From: an uncultured Clostridia bacterium
GTDB taxonomy: Bacteria; Bacillota; Clostridia; Christensenellales; Borkfalkiaceae
Direction of reading: 5' to 3'
NCBI GenBank assembly: GCA_944330115.1
Contig: CALVIN010000002.1
Span: 186,001-250,000 of the forward strand
Length of the DNA: 64,000 nt
The translations under genes and the position numbers were made by a program. This document shows, one piece after another, positions 51,045-60,444 of the stretch. Positions within the stretch are counted from its first letter, which is position 1, and each line of letters begins with the position of its first letter. Below the pieces are notes generated by a model that ran no database searches, was not told the origin of the DNA, and worked only from the letters and a program-made list of their open reading frames with translations.

Positions 51045-52724
51045 ATGCTCGAAAGATTGGTCATAAAAAATATTGCGCTCATCGAGAGCGCAGACATAGG
51101 GTTCGGCCCCGGGCTGAATATTCTCTCGGGCGAGACCGGTTCGGGCAAGTCCGTCATATTGGATTCGCTCAACTTTGTGCTCGGCAGCAAGGCCGATAAA
51201 AATATGATACGCTACGGCGAGAGTGAGGCTTCCGTCCGCGGCGAATTTTGCGTTGCTCCTCAGTCGGCCGCGGCAGAGGCCGTGCGCGGGCTGGATATCG
51301 ACTGCGACGGCGAGATAATCATCACACGCAGATACGGTGCCGACGGCAGGGGGAGCATAAAGATAAACGGAAACGCCGTTACGGCCGGCATGCTCAAGGG
51401 CGTTTCGCAGCACCTTGTAGACGTGTATGGCCAGAGCGAGCACTTCGCCCTTTTGAGCGAGTTCAACCAGCTTGCCGTCATCGACGGGTTGTGCGGCGAT
51501 AGGGCGCAGAGCATAAAGGATGCGCTTGCAAATTATATATCCGAAAAGCGCGAGTGCAGGCAAAAGCTTGAAAAACTCGGCGGCGACAGTGCCGAGAGGG
51601 CGCGCAAACTCGACCTGCTTGCCTATCAGATAAAGGAGATCGACGACGCCGCCTTGAGCGCGGGCGAGGAGGAAGAACTGCTCTCAAGGCGCAGGATAAT
51701 AGAGAATACCGAAAAGATAGCTTCGTCGGTGGGCGGCGCCCAGCAGGCCATTGACGGCGACGGCGGCAGCCGCGACGGGGTGTTTGCGGCGCGCAGGCTC
51801 ATGGCGGGCATATCGGAGTTCGGCGAGGACTATTCGTCGGTGACCGACCGTCTCGACGCCGTGCTTGCCGAACTTCAGGACATAGCCGACACTCTTTCTG
51901 ATATGGCCGACGGTCTCGACTTCGACGAGGAGGACGCGCGCAGGGTCGAAGACAGGCTTGATCTCATACGCAACCTCAAAAAGAAGTACGGGCAGACTGT
52001 GGAGGCTGTGCTCGACTTCAGAGCCAAGGCGGGCGAAGAGTATGACCTGCTCTCAAACAGCGAAGCTGTGGCCGAAAAACTCTCCGTGCGGATAGGCGAG
52101 CTCGACGAAAGGATATTTGACGGGTGTCAAAAACTTACGGCGCTGCGTAAAAGTGCCGCCGCAAAGTTCTGCCGCGAGGTGGAGGGCGAGCTCAAGAGTT
52201 TGAACATCTCGGGCGCGCGCTTTGAAGTGCAGTTTGCCGATTATACAAAAGATACCGCCAACCTCGGCAGTAAAAACGGCTCTGATAAGATACAGTTCAT
52301 GTTCTCCGCCAACAAGGGCGAGCCGTTGAAGCCGCTCAACAAGGTAATAAGCGGCGGCGAACTCAGTCGTTTTATGCTGGCTATAAAGACCTGCCTCAAA
52401 GACCTCAACGGCATATCGACATACATCTTCGATGAGATAGACGCGGGCATAAGCGGCGTTACGGCACGCAGCGTTGCCGAAAAGTTTGTTGCCATATCAA
52501 AGAACACGCAGATAATAGCCGTATCGCACTTGCCGCAGATATGCGCCGCGGGCGATAGAAACTTTTTGATATCCAAGGCCGAAAAAAACGGCGGCACGGT
52601 AACCAGCGTCGCCGAGATAGAAGGAGAGGGCAAGATAGCAGAGATAATAAGGCTGACGGGCGGCGGCGATACCGAGGCTGCAAGGCAGCACGCGGCCGAA
52701 CTCATTGCTCAATACAAGAGATAA
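51045..52724 (+). CDS. recN: DNA repair protein RecN
   Basis: A 559-residue SMC-like ATPase for double-strand break repair. Walker A is GETGSGKSVILDS (near residue 29), long coiled-coil arms run from about 155 to 380, and the C-terminal half has the signature ISGGELSRFMLAIKTCL and Walker B TYIFDEIDAGISG. No SOS box was seen upstream; it probably shares the nadK-argR transcript. Confidence 0.96.
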   Translation: MLERLVIKNIALIESADIGFGPGLNILSGETGSGKSVILDSLNFVLGSKADKNMIRYGESEASVRGEFCVAPQSAAAEAVRGLDIDCDGEIIITRRYGADGRGSIKINGNAVTAGMLKGVSQHLVDVYGQSEHFALLSEFNQLAVIDGLCGDRAQSIKDALANYISEKRECRQKLEKLGGDSAERARKLDLLAYQIKEIDDAALSAGEEEELLSRRRIIENTEKIASSVGGAQQAIDGDGGSRDGVFAARRLMAGISEFGEDYSSVTDRLDAVLAELQDIADTLSDMADGLDFDEEDARRVEDRLDLIRNLKKKYGQTVEAVLDFRAKAGEEYDLLSNSEAVAEKLSVRIGELDERIFDGCQKLTALRKSAAAKFCREVEGELKSLNISGARFEVQFADYTKDTANLGSKNGSDKIQFMFSANKGEPLKPLNKVISGGELSRFMLAIKTCLKDLNGISTYIFDEIDAGISGVTARSVAEKFVAISKNTQIIAVSHLPQICAAGDRNFLISKAEKNGGTVTSVAEIEGEGKIAEIIRLTGGGDTEAARQHAAELIAQYKR

Positions 52725-52740
52725 ACTCAAAATTTGCCAT

Positions 52741-52766
52741 TTTGCGAAGTACAATGTGTGACATAA
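52741..52766 (+). repeat. Dispersed AGTACTATG repeat, copy 7
   Basis: TTTGCGA, AGTACAATG, TGTGACATAA: one mismatch in the core. Intergenic, 17 bases after recN. Confidence 0.85.
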
Positions 52767-52827
52767 AGCCGTATTTTTGTGCTTAATTGTATATTTTACC
52801 GCAAATTGCGGGCAATATAGTTTTATC

Positions 52828-52860
52828 GGCGCACGCCTAAGGCGTGCGCCTTTCCTTTTA
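52828..52860 (+). terminator. Terminator after recN
   Basis: GGCGCACGCC, loop TAA, GGCGTGCGCC, then TTTCCTTTT. Confidence 0.88.
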
Positions 52861-52915
52861 TATTGTTGTGCGGGTAGTTTGGTATATATGCAAAAAAGCT
52901 GCGCAAAATAGGTTT

Positions 52916-53929
52916 ATGTCGAGCAGAAGAAAGTTATCAGTTAAAGTTTTCGCATTGGTATTTGTGGTCGTTTGTACTGTTTGCGCTATGACCGGCGCTT
53001 CGCCGGCAGAGAGCGCCGAGCTGTACCTGGGCGGTTTCCCCGCGGGGTTCGTGCTGAACACCAAAACCGTGGAAGTCGTGGGCGTGTGCGACGTTATGAC
53101 GGAGGGCGGGCTCGTCTCTCCCGCGCGCGACGGCGGCATAAAGACGGGCGATATAATAAAGAGTATAAACGGGCAGGAGGTCACGTCGAGCGGGCGCGTC
53201 ACCGAGCTGCTTGCGGACGCGAAGTCGGCGGAGATAACCGTTGAGCGCGGCGGCGAAGAGATGCATTTTACCGTGACGCCCGTAAAGGATATTACGAGCG
53301 GCGGGATGCGCGTAGGCGTGCTTGTGCGCGACAGCCTGAGCGGCGTGGGTACGGTGACATATATCAACAAAACGGACAATACCTTTGCCTCGCTCGGCCA
53401 CCCTGTGACCGATACATCGGGCAACGTGACAGATATAAACGGCGGCGAGCTATACAGCTGTATAATTTATGACGTAAAGCGCGGCGTGCGCGGAACGCCC
53501 GGCGAACTGCGCGGAGCGTTCCGGAACGGCAGGAGCATCGGCGCGGCCGAACTCAACTGTGAGTGCGGCGTATACGGCAGGCTGGGCGCTGGGTATGATT
53601 TCGGCAACATGACGCGCATAGAAGCGGGCGACATCGACGACGTTACTCTCGGAAAGGCCGTCATATATTCTACGGTCGCTTCCGACAAGCGCGAGAGTTA
53701 CGACATATCTATCGTAAAGGTGGATAAGACCAATAAAGACAACCGCAACTTTGTTATAAAGATAGACGATGCCGACCTGATCGATAAAACCGGCGGGATA
53801 GTGCAGGGCATGAGCGGCAGCCCGATAGTGCAGAACGGGAAACTTATAGGCGCGGTGACGCACGTATTCATAAACGATCCCACGCGCGGCTTCGGTATAT
53901 CCATCGAAAACATGCTTGCGTCGTATTAA
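52916..53929 (+). CDS. spoIVB: SpoIVB serine peptidase
   Basis: A 337-residue forespore-secreted serine protease that signals sigma-K activation by cleaving SpoIVFA. It has a signal helix (VFALVFVVVCTVCAM), a PDZ domain (GGIKTGDIIKSINGQEV) and an S55 peptidase domain with the catalytic His in SLGHPV and Ser in QGMSGSPIVQNG. The start at 52916 leaves a proper signal peptide; an earlier frame would begin inside the terminator. In Bacillus and many Clostridia spo0A follows spoIVB; here it does not. Confidence 0.95.
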   Translation: MSSRRKLSVKVFALVFVVVCTVCAMTGASPAESAELYLGGFPAGFVLNTKTVEVVGVCDVMTEGGLVSPARDGGIKTGDIIKSINGQEVTSSGRVTELLADAKSAEITVERGGEEMHFTVTPVKDITSGGMRVGVLVRDSLSGVGTVTYINKTDNTFASLGHPVTDTSGNVTDINGGELYSCIIYDVKRGVRGTPGELRGAFRNGRSIGAAELNCECGVYGRLGAGYDFGNMTRIEAGDIDDVTLGKAVIYSTVASDKRESYDISIVKVDKTNKDNRNFVIKIDDADLIDKTGGIVQGMSGSPIVQNGKLIGAVTHVFINDPTRGFGISIENMLASY

Positions 53930-53948
53930 ATAATGTTCTTTGAAAGGT

Positions 53949-53981
53949 AAAGTCCTCATATAATTTTTGTATGAGGACTTT
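53949..53981 (+). other. Hairpin covering the start codon of the following gene
   Basis: AAAGTCCTCATA (53949-53960), nine-base loop, TATGAGGACTTT (53970-53981). The ATG at 53971 lies in the 3' arm. It may be a terminator of spoIVB or a device limiting translation. Confidence 0.7.
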
Positions 53982-54513
53982 CGACATTTCTCGCTTTATA
54001 ATAGCAAAAAAATGGCTTATTGCCTATATTATTGTGATAATTTCGGCAATTATATCAGGCATAGTACTATGCAAAACTACCCAAACCAGCCCTTACATGC
54101 AAAATTATGCCTCGGAATACGTCTATTACGTGTTCAACTTCAGGAACTTTTCGCTGCTGTTTCCTCGGCTGTTTTATGAGGCGGTGTATCTGTACGCCTT
54201 CTTTTTTATAGCTTACTGCACCCGCTTCAAATTTTTGGCGTTGCCGCTGCTCTTTTTCAAGTGTCTTTTATCGTCGGTATATTGCGTGCTGATAATCTCC
54301 GTCTCCGCCCTCGGCGGGGTGCTTGCGGCGGTGTTCGTATTCATTCCGTCGGCGCTCATCTCATGTGCGGCGGAGATAGCCGTCACCGAATTTTGCCACC
54401 TGTTTAACAGAAGATACGCATATTTTGTGCCGCTCATCTTCGCGGCGGCATGCATGCTTGCCGAGTGCGTGCTTTTGAACGTTGTTTTCAGGCTGGTGAT
54501 AGCGGTGGCGTAG
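53971..54513 (+). CDS. Integral membrane protein, SpoIIM-like layout
   Basis: A 180-residue hydrophobic protein with about five helices. The first helix near the N-terminus (IAYIIVIISAIISGIVL), a loop and then a bundle resemble the layout of the stage II sporulation protein SpoIIM, and the spoIVB and dacF neighbours favour a sporulation role. No sequence signature confirms it, so the name is a suggestion from topology and context. The start is locked in a hairpin, and a copy of the dispersed repeat encodes GIVLCK in the first helix. Confidence 0.5.
   Translation: MRTFDISRFIIAKKWLIAYIIVIISAIISGIVLCKTTQTSPYMQNYASEYVYYVFNFRNFSLLFPRLFYEAVYLYAFFFIAYCTRFKFLALPLLFFKCLLSSVYCVLIISVSALGGVLAAVFVFIPSALISCAAEIAVTEFCHLFNRRYAYFVPLIFAAACMLAECVLLNVVFRLVIAVA
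54056..54081 (+). repeat. Dispersed AGTACTATG repeat, copy 8
   Basis: CATAGTACTATG (54060-54071) followed by CAAAACTAC; only the palindromic half is kept. Inside the membrane protein gene. Confidence 0.7.
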
Positions 54514-54551
54514 GCCGCATAATTTTGCGCCTTTTGCGCGATACTGTTTGT

Positions 54552-55703
54552 ATGAAAAAGTTTATGAGTTTTTGCTGTGCCTGCGTTGCGGCGGCGGGCA
54601 CGCTGTTTTCATTCGGCTTTTCGAAGGCCGCGCCCGAGCTTACTACCGGCTGCAGGGCGGCATATCTGATGGATTTCGATTCGGGGCAATGTATCTATAA
54701 GGAGAACGAAGAGGCGCGTGCGCCCATTGCCAGCGTGTGCAAGGTGATGACGCTCACCCTCTGTCTCGACGCGGTGGAGAGCGGCGCTCTTTCGTTGGAC
54801 GACATGGTGTATATAAGCGAAAACGCCTCGGGCATGGGCGGCTCGCAGATATTTTTAGACAGCGGCAAGAGCTACCCGCTCACCGAGCTTATAAAGAGTA
54901 TTGTGGTGTGCTCGGCAAACGACAGCTGCGTTGCCGTGGCCGAGAAGATATCGGGCAGCGAGGAGGCGTTTGTGGCCGATATGAATGAAAAGGCCGCAGA
55001 ACTCGGGCTGGAAAACACGCTGTTTGCCAACTGCACGGGGCTTCCAAAGGATACACAGTATTCCTGCGCGGAGGACGTGGCAAAAATGTTTGCCAATCTT
55101 TTAAAGCACGGCGAATACTTCGATTACAGCCGCATATGGCTGGAGGACTTTGCGCACGACGGCGGCCGCACTACGGTTATGACCAATACAAACAAGCTTA
55201 TACGCAGCTATAACGGCTGCGACGGCGGCAAGACGGGCTTTACCAACGAGGCAGGCTTCTGCCTTGCGGCTACCGCCAAGCGCGAAAATATGCGACTCAT
55301 TTCGGTAGTGCTCGGCGCCGATACAAGCGAACACCGCTTTTCAAGTGCCGCCAAGATGCTCGACTACGGCTTTGCCAACTACAAAAACAAGATGATACTC
55401 GATAAAACGGTGACGCTAAACGACGACTTCAGGCTGCGCGGCGGCAAAAAGGAGACCTATTCGGTGATGCCAAAAGATGACTGTTTTATCTTTTCAGAGC
55501 GCGGCGCCGAGGCCGACGCAGATTTCGTGGTGACCGACTTCGGCGTAAAGGCGCCCGTAAGCAAGGGGCAGGTAGTCGGCAAGATAGACGTCTACCGCGG
55601 CGGCGTGCTGTATAAGTCGGTCGACGTAATCTCTGCGGAGGACGTAAAGCGCGCAGGCTTCGGCGACAGACTTAAAACCGTGGCCGAGGACTGGCCGCTG
55701 TGA
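54552..55703 (+). CDS. dacF: D-alanyl-D-alanine carboxypeptidase, DacF type
   Basis: A 383-residue penicillin-binding protein of the PBP5/DacF group, trimming peptidoglycan stem peptides. A signal peptide (CCACVAAAGTLFSFGFSKA) precedes the S11 peptidase domain with SxxK in ASVCKVM, the SxN motif in CSANDSC, and KTG in GGKTGFT. A C-terminal beta domain follows. In Bacillus, dacF acts in the forespore cortex; the spoIVB neighbourhood supports this. The start at 54552 places the signal peptide at the N-terminus. Confidence 0.92.
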   Translation: MKKFMSFCCACVAAAGTLFSFGFSKAAPELTTGCRAAYLMDFDSGQCIYKENEEARAPIASVCKVMTLTLCLDAVESGALSLDDMVYISENASGMGGSQIFLDSGKSYPLTELIKSIVVCSANDSCVAVAEKISGSEEAFVADMNEKAAELGLENTLFANCTGLPKDTQYSCAEDVAKMFANLLKHGEYFDYSRIWLEDFAHDGGRTTVMTNTNKLIRSYNGCDGGKTGFTNEAGFCLAATAKRENMRLISVVLGADTSEHRFSSAAKMLDYGFANYKNKMILDKTVTLNDDFRLRGGKKETYSVMPKDDCFIFSERGAEADADFVVTDFGVKAPVSKGQVVGKIDVYRGGVLYKSVDVISAEDVKRAGFGDRLKTVAEDWPL

Positions 55704-55793
55704 GATATGCGGCGCTTTAAAAGCCGCGCCGCGCCGTTGTAAAAGCGCTCTTATAGCGATATGCAACAATAACAACTAAAAGTTATCATTTAA

Positions 55794-55822
55794 TTGACTT
55801 GACGCTCGTATTTTGTTAAAAT
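55794..55822 (+). promoter_or_regulatory. Promoter of lysA
   Basis: TTGACT (55794-55799), 17 bases, TAAAAT (55817-55822). No lysine riboswitch is visible in the 30-base leader. Confidence 0.75.
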
Positions 55823-55854
55823 AAAAGTATATAAATTTTAGCAGGGTACGACAT

Positions 55855-57180
55855 ATGAACCAAAGAGAAACTTTAAAAATTAACAGCAAGGGGCATCTCG
55901 AAATAGGCGGGTGCGACACCGTAGATCTCGCCGCAAAGTTCGGGACGCCTCTTTACGTGTTTGACGAAAAATATATACGCGACATGATGGATGTATACCG
56001 CGACACCATCGACAGGGAGTACGACGGCCACGGCCTGGTGCTGTATGCCTCCAAGGCATTCTCCTGCATGGCGATATACAAAATAGCCGCTCAGGAGAAC
56101 ATAGGCGTAGACGTCGTTTCGGGCGGCGAGCTCTACACGGCGCTCAAGGCGGGCTTCCCCGCGGAGAAAATATACATGCACGGCAACAACAAGCTGCTGC
56201 GCGAGCTTCAGCTTGCCGTAGACAGCGGCGTAGGCACGATAGTCGTAGACTCATACGACGAGGCCGACATGCTGAACGAGCTCGCTCAAAAGAAGGGCAT
56301 AAGGCAGGACGTGTTGATAAGGATAAACCCCGGCGTTGAGGCGCATACGCACGCCTTCGTGCAGACCGCCCGCACCGACTCGAAGTTCGGTTTCTCCATC
56401 TCCGACGGCACGGCCGAAAAGATGACGGCATACATACTCAAAAAGGGCAGCCTCAACTTAAAGGGCTATCACTGCCACATCGGCTCGCAGATATTTGAAA
56501 AGCAGTCGTTCGTGCTGGCGGCGCAGAAGGCCATGGACTTCATGGCAAAGATAAAGGCCGACCTCGGCTTCGAGGTCGATACATTGAATATCGGCGGCGG
56601 ATTCGGCATATGGTACACCGATGAGGACGCCAAGATAAGCGTGGAGGGTTATGCCGCCTACCTCGAGGCGCTGATTGCCGCCGTAAAGGACAAGGCAAAT
56701 GAGCTCGGCTTAAAGAGACCTTACCTCCTCATAGAGCCCGGCAGGTCGATAGTGGGCGAGGCGGGCATCACGCTCTACACCGTCGGCGCAATAAAGGATA
56801 TACCCGGGATAAAGAAGTATGTTGCCATCGACGGCGGCATGTTCGATAACCCCAGGTATGCCCTCTATCAGTCGAAATACACCGTGCTGCTTGCCAACCG
56901 CGTCAATGAAGAGTGCACCGAAAAGGTGACGATAGCCGGCAAGTGTTGCGAGAGCGGCGACCTCATCGCCGTCGATGTGCCCCTGCCCGAGGCAAAGAGG
57001 GGCGATATTGCCGCCGTGCTCTCCACGGGTGCATACAACTACTCCATGGCAAGCAACTACAACCGCAATTTTATCCCCCCCGCAATTCTCGTAAAGGACG
57101 GAGAGGCCGACTATATAGTTAAACCGCAGACGTACGACGACCTCATAAGAAACGACGTCGTGCCCGGCCGCCTCAAGTAA
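55855..57180 (+). CDS. lysA: Diaminopimelate decarboxylase
   Basis: A 441-residue PLP enzyme converting meso-diaminopimelate to lysine. The PLP lysine is in LYASKAF, the phosphate loop in NIGGGFGIWY, LIEPGRSIVGEAG binds the cofactor, and CCESGD carries the dimer-interface active-site Cys. The length is normal. The M50 peptidase follows after nine bases. Confidence 0.97.
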   Translation: MNQRETLKINSKGHLEIGGCDTVDLAAKFGTPLYVFDEKYIRDMMDVYRDTIDREYDGHGLVLYASKAFSCMAIYKIAAQENIGVDVVSGGELYTALKAGFPAEKIYMHGNNKLLRELQLAVDSGVGTIVVDSYDEADMLNELAQKKGIRQDVLIRINPGVEAHTHAFVQTARTDSKFGFSISDGTAEKMTAYILKKGSLNLKGYHCHIGSQIFEKQSFVLAAQKAMDFMAKIKADLGFEVDTLNIGGGFGIWYTDEDAKISVEGYAAYLEALIAAVKDKANELGLKRPYLLIEPGRSIVGEAGITLYTVGAIKDIPGIKKYVAIDGGMFDNPRYALYQSKYTVLLANRVNEECTEKVTIAGKCCESGDLIAVDVPLPEAKRGDIAAVLSTGAYNYSMASNYNRNFIPPAILVKDGEADYIVKPQTYDDLIRNDVVPGRLK

Positions 57181-57189
57181 TTTTTTAAA

Positions 57190-57867
57190 ATGCTCGATAT
57201 AATAATTTTTTACTGCGCGTCTATCCTTGCAATACTCTTCGTGCTCGTTCCGCACGAGTGGGCGCACGGAGCAGTCGCGTACTTAAACGGCGATCCCACG
57301 CCAAAGCTCAGCGGCAGGCTTACGCTCAACCCCATAAAGCACTTCGATCCTATAGGATTTGTTATGTGCGCGCTCGTCGGTTTCGGCTGGGCGCGCCCCG
57401 TGCCCATAAATACGGCCAACTTCAAGCATTACAAGGTAGGGCTGTTTACCACGGCGATAGCCGGCGTGGTGATGAACTATATAATGGCGTTCATCTTCTA
57501 TCCGCTCTATCTTTTATGTGCCACCCGTCTGGGGAACGGCCTCGGCGCGGAATTTTTAACTACCTTTCTGCGCCTCGTATACAGCTATAATCTGAGCATC
57601 GCCGTATTCAACCTGCTGCCGCTCAATCCCCTCGACGGGTTCAGGGTGGTGGAGGCTCTCACCAAGCCGTGGAACAAGGTAAGGCAATTTTTGGGCAAGT
57701 ACGGCCAGATAATTTTGCTCGTGCTCGTAGTTGAAAGCTTCATCTGCAGCATCGCCGGCCGGCTGCTTCCCATATTCTATTCCTTCGATGTGCTCGGCTA
57801 TGTGATGACTTTTGCGACCGACATAATAGGCTGGCCGATAAGCGCCTTCTGGAGGCTGTTTATATGA
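57190..57867 (+). CDS. M50-family membrane metalloprotease
   Basis: A 225-residue polytopic protein of the site-2 protease group. The zinc motif is PHEWAHG (HExxH) in the first helix region and the third ligand lies in NLLPLNPLDG. It lacks a PDZ or CBS domain, like the small YwhC-type proteases. The substrate is unknown; the position before scpAB is conserved in Clostridia. It overlaps scpA by four bases. Confidence 0.92.
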   Translation: MLDIIIFYCASILAILFVLVPHEWAHGAVAYLNGDPTPKLSGRLTLNPIKHFDPIGFVMCALVGFGWARPVPINTANFKHYKVGLFTTAIAGVVMNYIMAFIFYPLYLLCATRLGNGLGAEFLTTFLRLVYSYNLSIAVFNLLPLNPLDGFRVVEALTKPWNKVRQFLGKYGQIILLVLVVESFICSIAGRLLPIFYSFDVLGYVMTFATDIIGWPISAFWRLFI

Positions 57868-58736
57868 CGGATGAAACTATAGCGGCAAATGTGTCCGCAG
57901 GCGAAGACACACATGAGAAAAAAGTCACGAGCGCCGACTATGCCAACTTCGAATCGGACGTAGATTATACTACCGTGCTCGACGACTTCGAGGGCCCGCT
58001 CGACCTGCTGCTGCACCTTATAAATACCGCCAAGATAAACATAGAGGACGTGTTTGTATCAAAGGTCACAGAGCAGTTTTTGGACTACATCGAATATATG
58101 AAGACGCAGCCCTCGCGCGACGTCGACAAGGAGAGCGAGTATCTGCAGATAGCTGCGCAGATAATCTATATAAAGTCCAAGAGCATGCTGCCGCCCGTGG
58201 ATATGCCCGAAAAGGATGAGGAGCTTCTCGCCGAACAGCAGGCATTCATCGAACAGCTCAAACAGCGCGAATACGAGCTCATCAAGGAGGAAACTCCCAA
58301 GCTCAAGGAGCTGGAAACTGTTGGCTATTACTTCAAGGGCGTCGACAAGGAGTTCAGTAAGGTAAAGGTGGTGTATAAGGACTTCACCGTGAGCGCCATG
58401 CTCGAGGCCTTTGCCAAGCTGATGCTCAGAAACGAGAGCCTTGCAAGGGAAAAGGCCAATATACGCGAGATACCCAAAGACACCTTCACCGTAGAGGAGA
58501 AGGCGGAATTCATAAAGCAGACGCTCATAAGTCGCGGCAGCGTGAAGTTCGACGAGCTGTTCACGAGCTATTCGAAGAGCGAGATAATAACCACCTTCCA
58601 GGCTATGCTCGAGATGCTCAAACATCAGCAAATAATGGTGGAACAGACGGGCACCTTCGGCGAAATAGACATAAAACTTAATCCCGACTGGGATTTAAAG
58701 GACGATTCAAGTGAAACCTTTGACGAATATAATTGA
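57864..58736 (+). CDS. scpA: Segregation and condensation protein A
   Basis: A 290-residue kleisin that links the heads of SMC in the bacterial condensin. FEGPLDLLLHLINTAKINI is the family opening after a 40-residue acidic extension, QIIYIKSKSMLPP follows, and the C-terminal winged helix (ISRGSVKFDELFTSYSK) binds the SMC head. The overlap of 26 bases with scpB is typical. Confidence 0.96.
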   Translation: MTDETIAANVSAGEDTHEKKVTSADYANFESDVDYTTVLDDFEGPLDLLLHLINTAKINIEDVFVSKVTEQFLDYIEYMKTQPSRDVDKESEYLQIAAQIIYIKSKSMLPPVDMPEKDEELLAEQQAFIEQLKQREYELIKEETPKLKELETVGYYFKGVDKEFSKVKVVYKDFTVSAMLEAFAKLMLRNESLAREKANIREIPKDTFTVEEKAEFIKQTLISRGSVKFDELFTSYSKSEIITTFQAMLEMLKHQQIMVEQTGTFGEIDIKLNPDWDLKDDSSETFDEYN

Positions 58737-59442
58737 GGCTGTGGTATTTGCCTCGGGGGAACCGGTACCGGTAAAGTACATAGTGGAAAAGCTCGGCTGT
58801 TCGTTGAAGGAGGTCAACGAATGTGTGGACGAGCTCAAACAGATATATTCCGGCGACTGCGGCATACAGATACTTGCCTTCAACGGAAAGTTGCAGTTTG
58901 CATCAAATCCCAAGTATAAAGAGCAGGTGCAGGCGGTTATAACGCCCATAAAGGAGAAGGAATTTACCCGCACCATACTCGAGTGCGCGGCGATAATCGC
59001 CTATAAGCAGCCTATAACCAAGTCGGAACTTGAGGATATAAGGCAGGTTAGCGGCGACTATGCCATTCAGACGCTCCTCGACCTGGGCATGATATACCCC
59101 TGCGGCCGAAAGGATACCGTGGGCAAGCCCATACTTTATGCCACTACCGACAACTTTTTAAAGCGCTTTAAACTCAACTCCATAGACGAGCTGCCCGACT
59201 ATAATGAGCTGATGGACCAGATAGCACAGCTCCACAGCAAGGCGCTCGGCGAAGAGGACGAGGAGGACGCCAACTACCTCTATAAAAAGGACGAATACGA
59301 TCCGAACAAGGAGGAGGACAAAAAGACGCGCGGCAAGAAGGGGGACGGCAACGAACAGCTCAAAATAGTCGAGGACGGGTATGAGATCCCCGATTTCCTC
59401 GATTCCGATGACGACATAATAAAGATAAAGGACGACGATTGA
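58711..59442 (+). CDS. scpB: Segregation and condensation protein B
   Basis: A 243-residue two-winged-helix protein that binds ScpA in the SMC complex. IIEAVVFASGEPVPVKYI and KQPITKSELEDIRQVSGDYA are signatures. The last 60 residues are an extra, strongly charged tail (DPNKEEDKKTRGKKGDG, then DSDDDIIKIKDDD), longer than in Bacillus. A strong terminator follows. Confidence 0.95.
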   Translation: MKPLTNIIEAVVFASGEPVPVKYIVEKLGCSLKEVNECVDELKQIYSGDCGIQILAFNGKLQFASNPKYKEQVQAVITPIKEKEFTRTILECAAIIAYKQPITKSELEDIRQVSGDYAIQTLLDLGMIYPCGRKDTVGKPILYATTDNFLKRFKLNSIDELPDYNELMDQIAQLHSKALGEEDEEDANYLYKKDEYDPNKEEDKKTRGKKGDGNEQLKIVEDGYEIPDFLDSDDDIIKIKDDD

Positions 59443-59490
59443 GTTTGCATCATAAACTGCCTCCGGCGGTTTTGCATAAAGAGTATTTCG

Positions 59491-59524
59491 GGCGGGCGGC
59501 GCAAAAATGCGCCGCCCGCCTTTT
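59491..59524. terminator. Perfect 13-bp terminator after scpB
   Basis: GGCGGGCGGCGCA, loop AAAA, TGCGCCGCCCGCC, then TTTT. Confidence 0.9.
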
Positions 59525-59567
59525 ACTGTAATGGTATATTTGCCGCTGCGTTACAAATAATATCTGT

Positions 59568-60083
59568 ATGGATAATTTCATCGTGTACGGCGTGCCGGCG
59601 CTGTTCTTCGCGGCCGTGTTGCCGGTGTATGTGAGCGTATACGCCTACGGCAACACGCATACAAAGTACGCCTCGGTGAACTTTTGCCTTTACAGGGTGA
59701 TAAGGTTCATGAACATGAACACCGAGGAGGACGGCAGGCTGATGATTAACGGCAAGGAGGCAAAGGTCAACCCCGCGCTTGCGCTGCGCGACGGCAAGAT
59801 AGCCTTTGACAATCTCTGCATATCCAAGATAGTGCAGCTCTCCGATTTCGGGCTGGTAAAGGACGAAAACGCCTATATCGCGCTGTTGCAGAGCGCCGTC
59901 ACCTTTCCGCTGTACAGCTATATTTCCAAAAAGGGCAGCTTTTGCAAGCTGCGCAATTACGTAATATTAAACGCCGAGCACGGCGGCATAACTTACGGCG
60001 CAAAAGTTGTAAGCGTGATAAACCTTGTGGCCGCGCTCAAAATACTTTTTATACTTATGTTGGAGAGAATAAATGAAACTTAA
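59568..60083 (+). CDS. DUF2953-like membrane protein (YtfI type)
   Basis: A 171-residue protein with an N-terminal helix (YGVPALFFAAVLPVYVSVYA) and a C-terminal helix (VINLVAALKILFILML). It resembles the YtfI/DUF2953 group by layout and because gerW/ytfJ overlaps its end by 11 bases, the standard ytfI-ytfJ pairing. It is probably a spore-related membrane protein of unknown activity; family membership is inferred from context more than from motifs. Confidence 0.62.
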   Translation: MDNFIVYGVPALFFAAVLPVYVSVYAYGNTHTKYASVNFCLYRVIRFMNMNTEEDGRLMINGKEAKVNPALALRDGKIAFDNLCISKIVQLSDFGLVKDENAYIALLQSAVTFPLYSYISKKGSFCKLRNYVILNAEHGGITYGAKVVSVINLVAALKILFILMLERINET

Positions 60084-60444
60084 AGATAAATCAAGGGACA
60101 ACAACTTCGACCAGCCGCCCAAGTCGCTCGACAAGGTGGCAGATGCAAATACAGTCGTGGGCGAACCGATAATAACGGTGAGCGGCACGCAGGTTATACC
60201 GCTCTCGTCCGTCACCGTGGTAAATCTCGGCGGCGGTGGTGAATACGGCGACATAAAGACCTATAAGCAGGCCGACGGCTTTAAAATCGCGGGCGGCAAC
60301 GGCACGGTTATTACGGTAAAGCCCAAGGGTTTCCTCGTTGACGACGGCAAGGGGTGCAGGTTGCTCAGAATGGAGGACGGCGCGATAGATACGCTCATCG
60401 AAAAGACGGGCGATCTCGTCCATACCATAACCGACAATGCGTAA
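60073..60444 (+). CDS. gerW: GerW/YtfJ-family spore protein
   Basis: A 123-residue protein of the GerW (YtfJ) family. VADANTVVGEPIITVSGTQV and IPLSSVTVVNLGGGGEYG are the family pattern, with the Gly-rich turn. In Bacillus it is a forespore protein needed for normal germination with alanine. It overlaps the upstream YtfI-like gene and the downstream dacB-like gene (eight bases), forming a three-gene sporulation unit. Confidence 0.92.
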   Translation: MKLKDKSRDNNFDQPPKSLDKVADANTVVGEPIITVSGTQVIPLSSVTVVNLGGGGEYGDIKTYKQADGFKIAGGNGTVITVKPKGFLVDDGKGCRLLRMEDGAIDTLIEKTGDLVHTITDNA

